NCBI GenBank assembly: GCA_964590225.1
Contig: CAZPWS010000076.1
Coordinates: 1 to 10,252, forward strand
DNA from: JAEUSG01 sp964590225
GTDB taxonomy: Bacteria > Fibrobacterota > OXYB2-FULL-49-7 > JAEUSG01
Reading direction: 5' to 3'
Length of the DNA: 10,252 nucleotides
Shown here: piece by piece, positions 7,670 through 10,252 of the stretch
Layout of the letters: every line of letters begins with the position of its first letter
Numbering within the stretch: the stretch's first letter is position 1
The notes under the pieces: generated by a model
What the model saw: the letters and a program-made list of their open reading frames with translations, nothing else
Database searches by the model: none
What the model was told of the DNA's origin: nothing
Position numbers and translations under genes: made by a program

Positions 7670-7710
7670 AGCAGTCGATATACATATTTTAAGAATAATA
7701 TGCAAAACAA
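7670..7710. promoter_or_regulatory. Divergent intergenic region with possible promoters for both directions
   Basis: Only 30 bp (7670-7699) separate the starts of the acetyltransferase gene (minus) and the lipoprotein gene (plus). The sequence is AT-rich. On the minus strand, TTGTTT (7710-7705) and TATGTA (7686-7681) are 18 bp apart and would give a very short leader. On the plus strand, TTGATT (7661-7666) and TATTTT (7685-7690) are also 18 bp apart. Both pairs are weak matches to sigma-70 boxes and neither start has a good Shine-Dalgarno, so this is a tentative placement based mainly on the divergent layout. Confidence 0.3.
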
Positions 7711-9154
7711 GCACAAAAAAACAATTGCCTTTTTCCTTGCAACCAGCTTATTAATATTTTTTGTCCGATGCTCATCCGATAAAGGAACAGACACTTCTGA
7801 CACTGTGTATGATCCCGTACAAGGCCTTGCCGAGGTGCGAATAGATTTAGGAGGATCTGATTACCTTTTTGTTAACATACCGGTTGGTGACAGTGGCGCA
7901 TGGATGTCCAGGACAGAGATTACAAAAAAACACTATCAATCAGTTGTCAATTCTCCGGTAGCAGTTGACTCCGAAAATTTTCCGGTAGCAGCTAACTGGT
8001 ATGATGCTGCACGATTTTGTAACAAATTGACTTCTATGCTTGCAGACTCACTCTTTGCGAAAAACTTCAGTGCGGCACATACTGTATTCAAACCGGCCTA
8101 CACCGATACCCTTACATCGTTCATAATGAGTCCTGAATCAATCGCCGTCGCTGGCTTTTGCGCAGCATTTGCTTCTATTCCAACAGATTCATTTCGCAAC
8201 TCAGGCGCATCGGTGATAAGGATAAAAGCTGCTGATTCTCTAACACTCTTATCAGCCATTATTGATTCATTTAGTATGTCGATAATAGATACCTCACGCA
8301 TTAGGGCGATGGTTCTATTACAGCCTGACTCTGTAAAAATAAGTGGGGCATTAACTTTTTGGAGTATCAACAATAGCATAACTGGAATCTACGGTCCTTT
8401 ATCGATTGACACAAATTTTCTTGATACTCTAATCAAAGCGGCAAATTCCATGCGAGACACCCCAATCGTTTTTACCGCGTATCGCCGCTATCTTGCCACC
8501 ACGGAAGGGGTTCCACTATCTTCAAATCTTTCGCAGGGTACATTTTTGCCTGGCGACACAGTACTCGCCAATAGTCGCTGGTACTTCGCTTATTTTGCCA
8601 CTACCCCACGAAAAACATTCCTCGACTCTATGCACAGCGTACTACTTCCTGCACCATGTACATTATCTATCAGACAACCAGAAACCACCGTTTCAATTTG
8701 GTATCGTGACAACTCGGCTTACGCTTTCCGGTTACCTACAATTGGGGAGTGGGAAAGTGCGGCACAAGGAGGAACATACCACCTTCAATACAGCACTAAT
8801 ACCGGAAAACTAAGAGATGATGCTGTTGTTTATGCTTCTTCAGCAGCGAAAGAGGTTTTTGGAAATAATCTCCGCGCTGAAAATCCTTATGGATTAACTG
8901 ACATGACAGGAAACCTATATGAATGGGTTGAAGATTGGTGGGACGGAACGGATGGCGTAAGTGGGCTTCCCGTTTTGCCATTTAAGGGACTTAAGGGTGG
9001 ATATTTTGGCAATACTGCTGCAGATAGCGCGCTCATCTCTGTTTTTACTGTGCCGGCAAATCCATATTCGAGCTATGAAAGCACAACAGGTATCAGGCCA
9101 ATAATCAGGGGTGGTCGATTAATCGATAGCTTATTTAATTCACTTCGAAAATAA
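7700..9154 (+). CDS. Exported SUMF1/FGE-like protein with a large internal insertion; putative lipoprotein
   Basis: A 484-residue protein. The N-terminus has basic residues, a hydrophobic stretch (8-22, IAFFLATSLLIFFV) and Cys24 followed by a polar Ser/Asp/Thr linker. This looks like a lipoprotein signal, though RC before the cleavage point is not a standard lipobox. The formylglycine-enzyme-like fold is recognisable in two halves: WMSRTEITKKHYQ (68-80) with NWYDAARFCNKLTS (99-112), then FRLPTIGEWESAAQGG (343-358), NPYGLTDMTGNLYEWVEDWW (395-414), KGGYFGN (432-438) and GIRPI (464-468). Normally only a short loop separates FCNKL from RLPT; here about 230 residues intervene. The catalytic cysteine pair of true formylglycine-generating enzymes is absent in the GGYF region, so a binding or structural role is more likely than sulfatase activation. 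I chose ATG 7700; GTG 7652 would disrupt the signal. Divergent from the acetyltransferase gene, 16 bp before the oxidoreductase. Confidence 0.85.
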   Translation: MQNKHKKTIAFFLATSLLIFFVRCSSDKGTDTSDTVYDPVQGLAEVRIDLGGSDYLFVNIPVGDSGAWMSRTEITKKHYQSVVNSPVAVDSENFPVAANWYDAARFCNKLTSMLADSLFAKNFSAAHTVFKPAYTDTLTSFIMSPESIAVAGFCAAFASIPTDSFRNSGASVIRIKAADSLTLLSAIIDSFSMSIIDTSRIRAMVLLQPDSVKISGALTFWSINNSITGIYGPLSIDTNFLDTLIKAANSMRDTPIVFTAYRRYLATTEGVPLSSNLSQGTFLPGDTVLANSRWYFAYFATTPRKTFLDSMHSVLLPAPCTLSIRQPETTVSIWYRDNSAYAFRLPTIGEWESAAQGGTYHLQYSTNTGKLRDDAVVYASSAAKEVFGNNLRAENPYGLTDMTGNLYEWVEDWWDGTDGVSGLPVLPFKGLKGGYFGNTAADSALISVFTVPANPYSSYESTTGIRPIIRGGRLIDSLFNSLRK

Positions 9155-9170
9155 CTTTGAGTGGCTGAAA

Positions 9171-10103
9171 ATGGCTAAAATAAGAATTGGCGTTCTTGGA
9201 GCTGGCTCCATTGGGTATCAACATATTCGAATATTGCATAGTCTCGATACAGTTGATTTAATTGGTTTATTAGATATAAATCAAGAAATAGCAAATGCTG
9301 TAGGTAATCGCTTCGAAGTGAAAGTTTTTAATAATACAGATGAAATAATAGGTGCTAAGCCTGATGCGATTGTTATAGCGGTACCTGCTTCATGCCATGA
9401 GTCGGCAGCAATGCCTTTTATTAACTTAGGAATACCTTTATTGATAGAAAAACCGGTTGCGCACGATATCAATTCTGCTTCGCGCATACTTGAAGCAGCA
9501 AAAGTGAGATCTACTCCTGTTATGATAGGCCACATTGAAAGGTTTAATCCAGCAGTCGTAGCTTTAAAAAAGCTTTTATCAGATAAAAAAATTGTGTCAA
9601 TGAACTTTACCAGGGTTGGGCCAACACCTCCGCGAGTAAAAGATGTGGGCATAACGGTTGATCTTAGTATTCATGATATCGATCTTGCTATTCACCTTAC
9701 AGGAGAAGAAATAGCTGATAGTGCTTGCGTAACCCATTCTAATTCGATAGGTGAAAAGGAAGATGTTTCGATGATTCTTCTCAAGACCAAAGGCGGCTGC
9801 GCAATACAAATACATTCAAACTGGTTAACTCCCGTGAAAGCTAGAACTATTACAGTAGCAACCGAAAATGAGTTTATTATAGCTGATCTTATTGCTAAAA
9901 AAGTAGTTATATATAATCGGTTTCCCGACGATGACAACAACTCAATTGCAACAGAGATTCAGGTTGACAACTACGAACCTCTTCGTGAGGAATTAAGCAG
10001 CTTTATTTCCTGCATTGCTGCAAAAAAACCATTTCCGATTGATATTAATGCTGGTATGACCGCGCTAAAAATAGCTACTGATTGCATTGAAGCGGCTATT
10101 TAA
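9171..10103 (+). CDS. Gfo/Idh/MocA-family NAD(P)-dependent oxidoreductase
   Basis: Cytoplasmic dehydrogenase, usually acting on a sugar, sugar nucleotide or cyclitol. The 310 residues fit the family. The N-terminal Rossmann fold has GVLGAGSIGYQH (7-18), an acidic residue after the second strand (LLDIN, Asp35) and the family signature EKP (93-95) with Lys94. The C-terminal domain begins near GHIERFNPAV (120-129) and carries DLSIHDIDL (164-172), which supplies the catalytic histidine/aspartate region. The HIERFNPA form resembles proteins annotated as UDP-GlcNAc 3-dehydrogenase (GnnA-type, lipid A or polysaccharide amino-sugar synthesis), but no partner aminotransferase is here, so the substrate is unknown. 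ATG 9171 has a weak GAGTGG upstream. It is probably co-transcribed with the preceding gene. Its last 8 bp overlap the end of the convergent reading frame. Confidence 0.92.
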   Translation: MAKIRIGVLGAGSIGYQHIRILHSLDTVDLIGLLDINQEIANAVGNRFEVKVFNNTDEIIGAKPDAIVIAVPASCHESAAMPFINLGIPLLIEKPVAHDINSASRILEAAKVRSTPVMIGHIERFNPAVVALKKLLSDKKIVSMNFTRVGPTPPRVKDVGITVDLSIHDIDLAIHLTGEEIADSACVTHSNSIGEKEDVSMILLKTKGGCAIQIHSNWLTPVKARTITVATENEFIIADLIAKKVVIYNRFPDDDNNSIATEIQVDNYEPLREELSSFISCIAAKKPFPIDINAGMTALKIATDCIEAAI

Positions 10104-10252
10104 GCCCTGCGCCAAGAACATCCATGACAAACTGATATATCTCTGGCTCCTTTGAGAGCCGTGGACCTGCTATGTTAAGTATATCAATTTTCTTTTTTCC
10201 CGACTTCGCCGGTTTCGTCCTTGACTAAAAGATAAACGCTGTTTTTTGGCTA
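10096..10252 (-). pseudogene. C-terminal part of a putative molybdenum-carrier-like gene, frame broken (partial)
   Basis: The minus strand ends in an open frame (TAG at 10098-10096) encoding IDILNIAGPRLSKEPEIY followed by QFVMDVLGAGLK. The LNxAGPRxSKxPxIY pattern is, from memory, the conserved C-terminus of the 'putative molybdenum carrier' family (Pfam cMoCo). This frame is blocked by a TAG at 10227-10225. A family-like segment, VYLLVKDETGEVGKK, lies just upstream in a different frame, which itself meets a TAG at the window edge. Moving from one frame to the next requires one surplus base twice, and each shift can be placed at a six-A run (10247-10242 and 10198-10193). This suggests a pseudogene or homopolymer errors. 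Only about 50 codons are visible, so the family call is moderate. Confidence 0.5.

Noticed and set aside
7954..7991. TCCGGTAGCAG occurs twice, 27 bp apart and in frame, in the lipoprotein gene
   Set aside because: Only two 11-base copies encoding similar residues (SPVAV and FPVAA); the surrounding sequence differs, so it is not a meaningful repeat array.
9281..9652. 123-codon open frame on the minus strand inside the oxidoreductase gene
   Set aside because: It is antisense to a complete Gfo/Idh/MocA gene with clear motifs, and its translation shows no family features.
10145..10160. Small inverted repeat GGCTC / GAGCC with a 6-nt loop downstream of the oxidoreductase gene
   Set aside because: No T-tract follows on either strand and it lies within the molybdenum-carrier-like reading frame, so a terminator call is not supported.

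Overview
The window is a dense, roughly 40% GC bacterial chromosome segment. It looks like a Gram-negative, flagellated bacterium. The signs are an MlaE-type lipid-transport permease (which implies an outer membrane), a CsrA/FliW pair (flagellin control), a System II cytochrome c maturation pair and a putative surface lipoprotein. I cannot fix the taxon from sequence alone. The combination, together with a formylglycine-enzyme-like (SUMF1-type) lipoprotein, would fit Fibrobacterota or a related anaerobic phylum, but this is a guess.

Region 1 (about 1-7669, minus strand) is one long co-directional block. In transcription order it reads: RimI-like acetyltransferase, fliW, csrA, nrdR, mlaE-type permease, stand-alone receiver protein, resB-like, ccsA-like, gpmI, cysS, and the first 14 codons of another gene. 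Gaps run from -26 to +49 bp, and two junctions are TAATG stop/start overlaps, so most or all of it could be one transcript. It mixes housekeeping (glycolysis, tRNA charging), regulation (CsrA/FliW, NrdR, receiver domain) and envelope functions (lipid transport, cytochrome c assembly). No terminator-like hairpin stands out inside the block.

Region 2 (7700-10103, plus strand) is divergent, separated by only 30 bp. It holds a 484-residue exported protein whose SUMF1/FGE-like domain is split by an insertion of about 225 residues and lacks the catalytic cysteines, followed 16 bp later by a Gfo/Idh/MocA-family NAD(P)-dependent oxidoreductase.

Region 3 (10096-10252, minus strand) contains the end of a gene resembling the C-terminus of the 'putative molybdenum carrier' family. 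It converges on the oxidoreductase with an 8-bp overlap. Its reading frame appears broken at two six-A runs, so it is a likely pseudogene or a sequence error.

No tRNA, rRNA, CRISPR, insertion sequence or phage gene was seen. No stretch over 300 bp lacks a gene. No convincing novel multi-gene system was found; the most unusual items are the interrupted SUMF1-like protein and the broken molybdenum-carrier tail.
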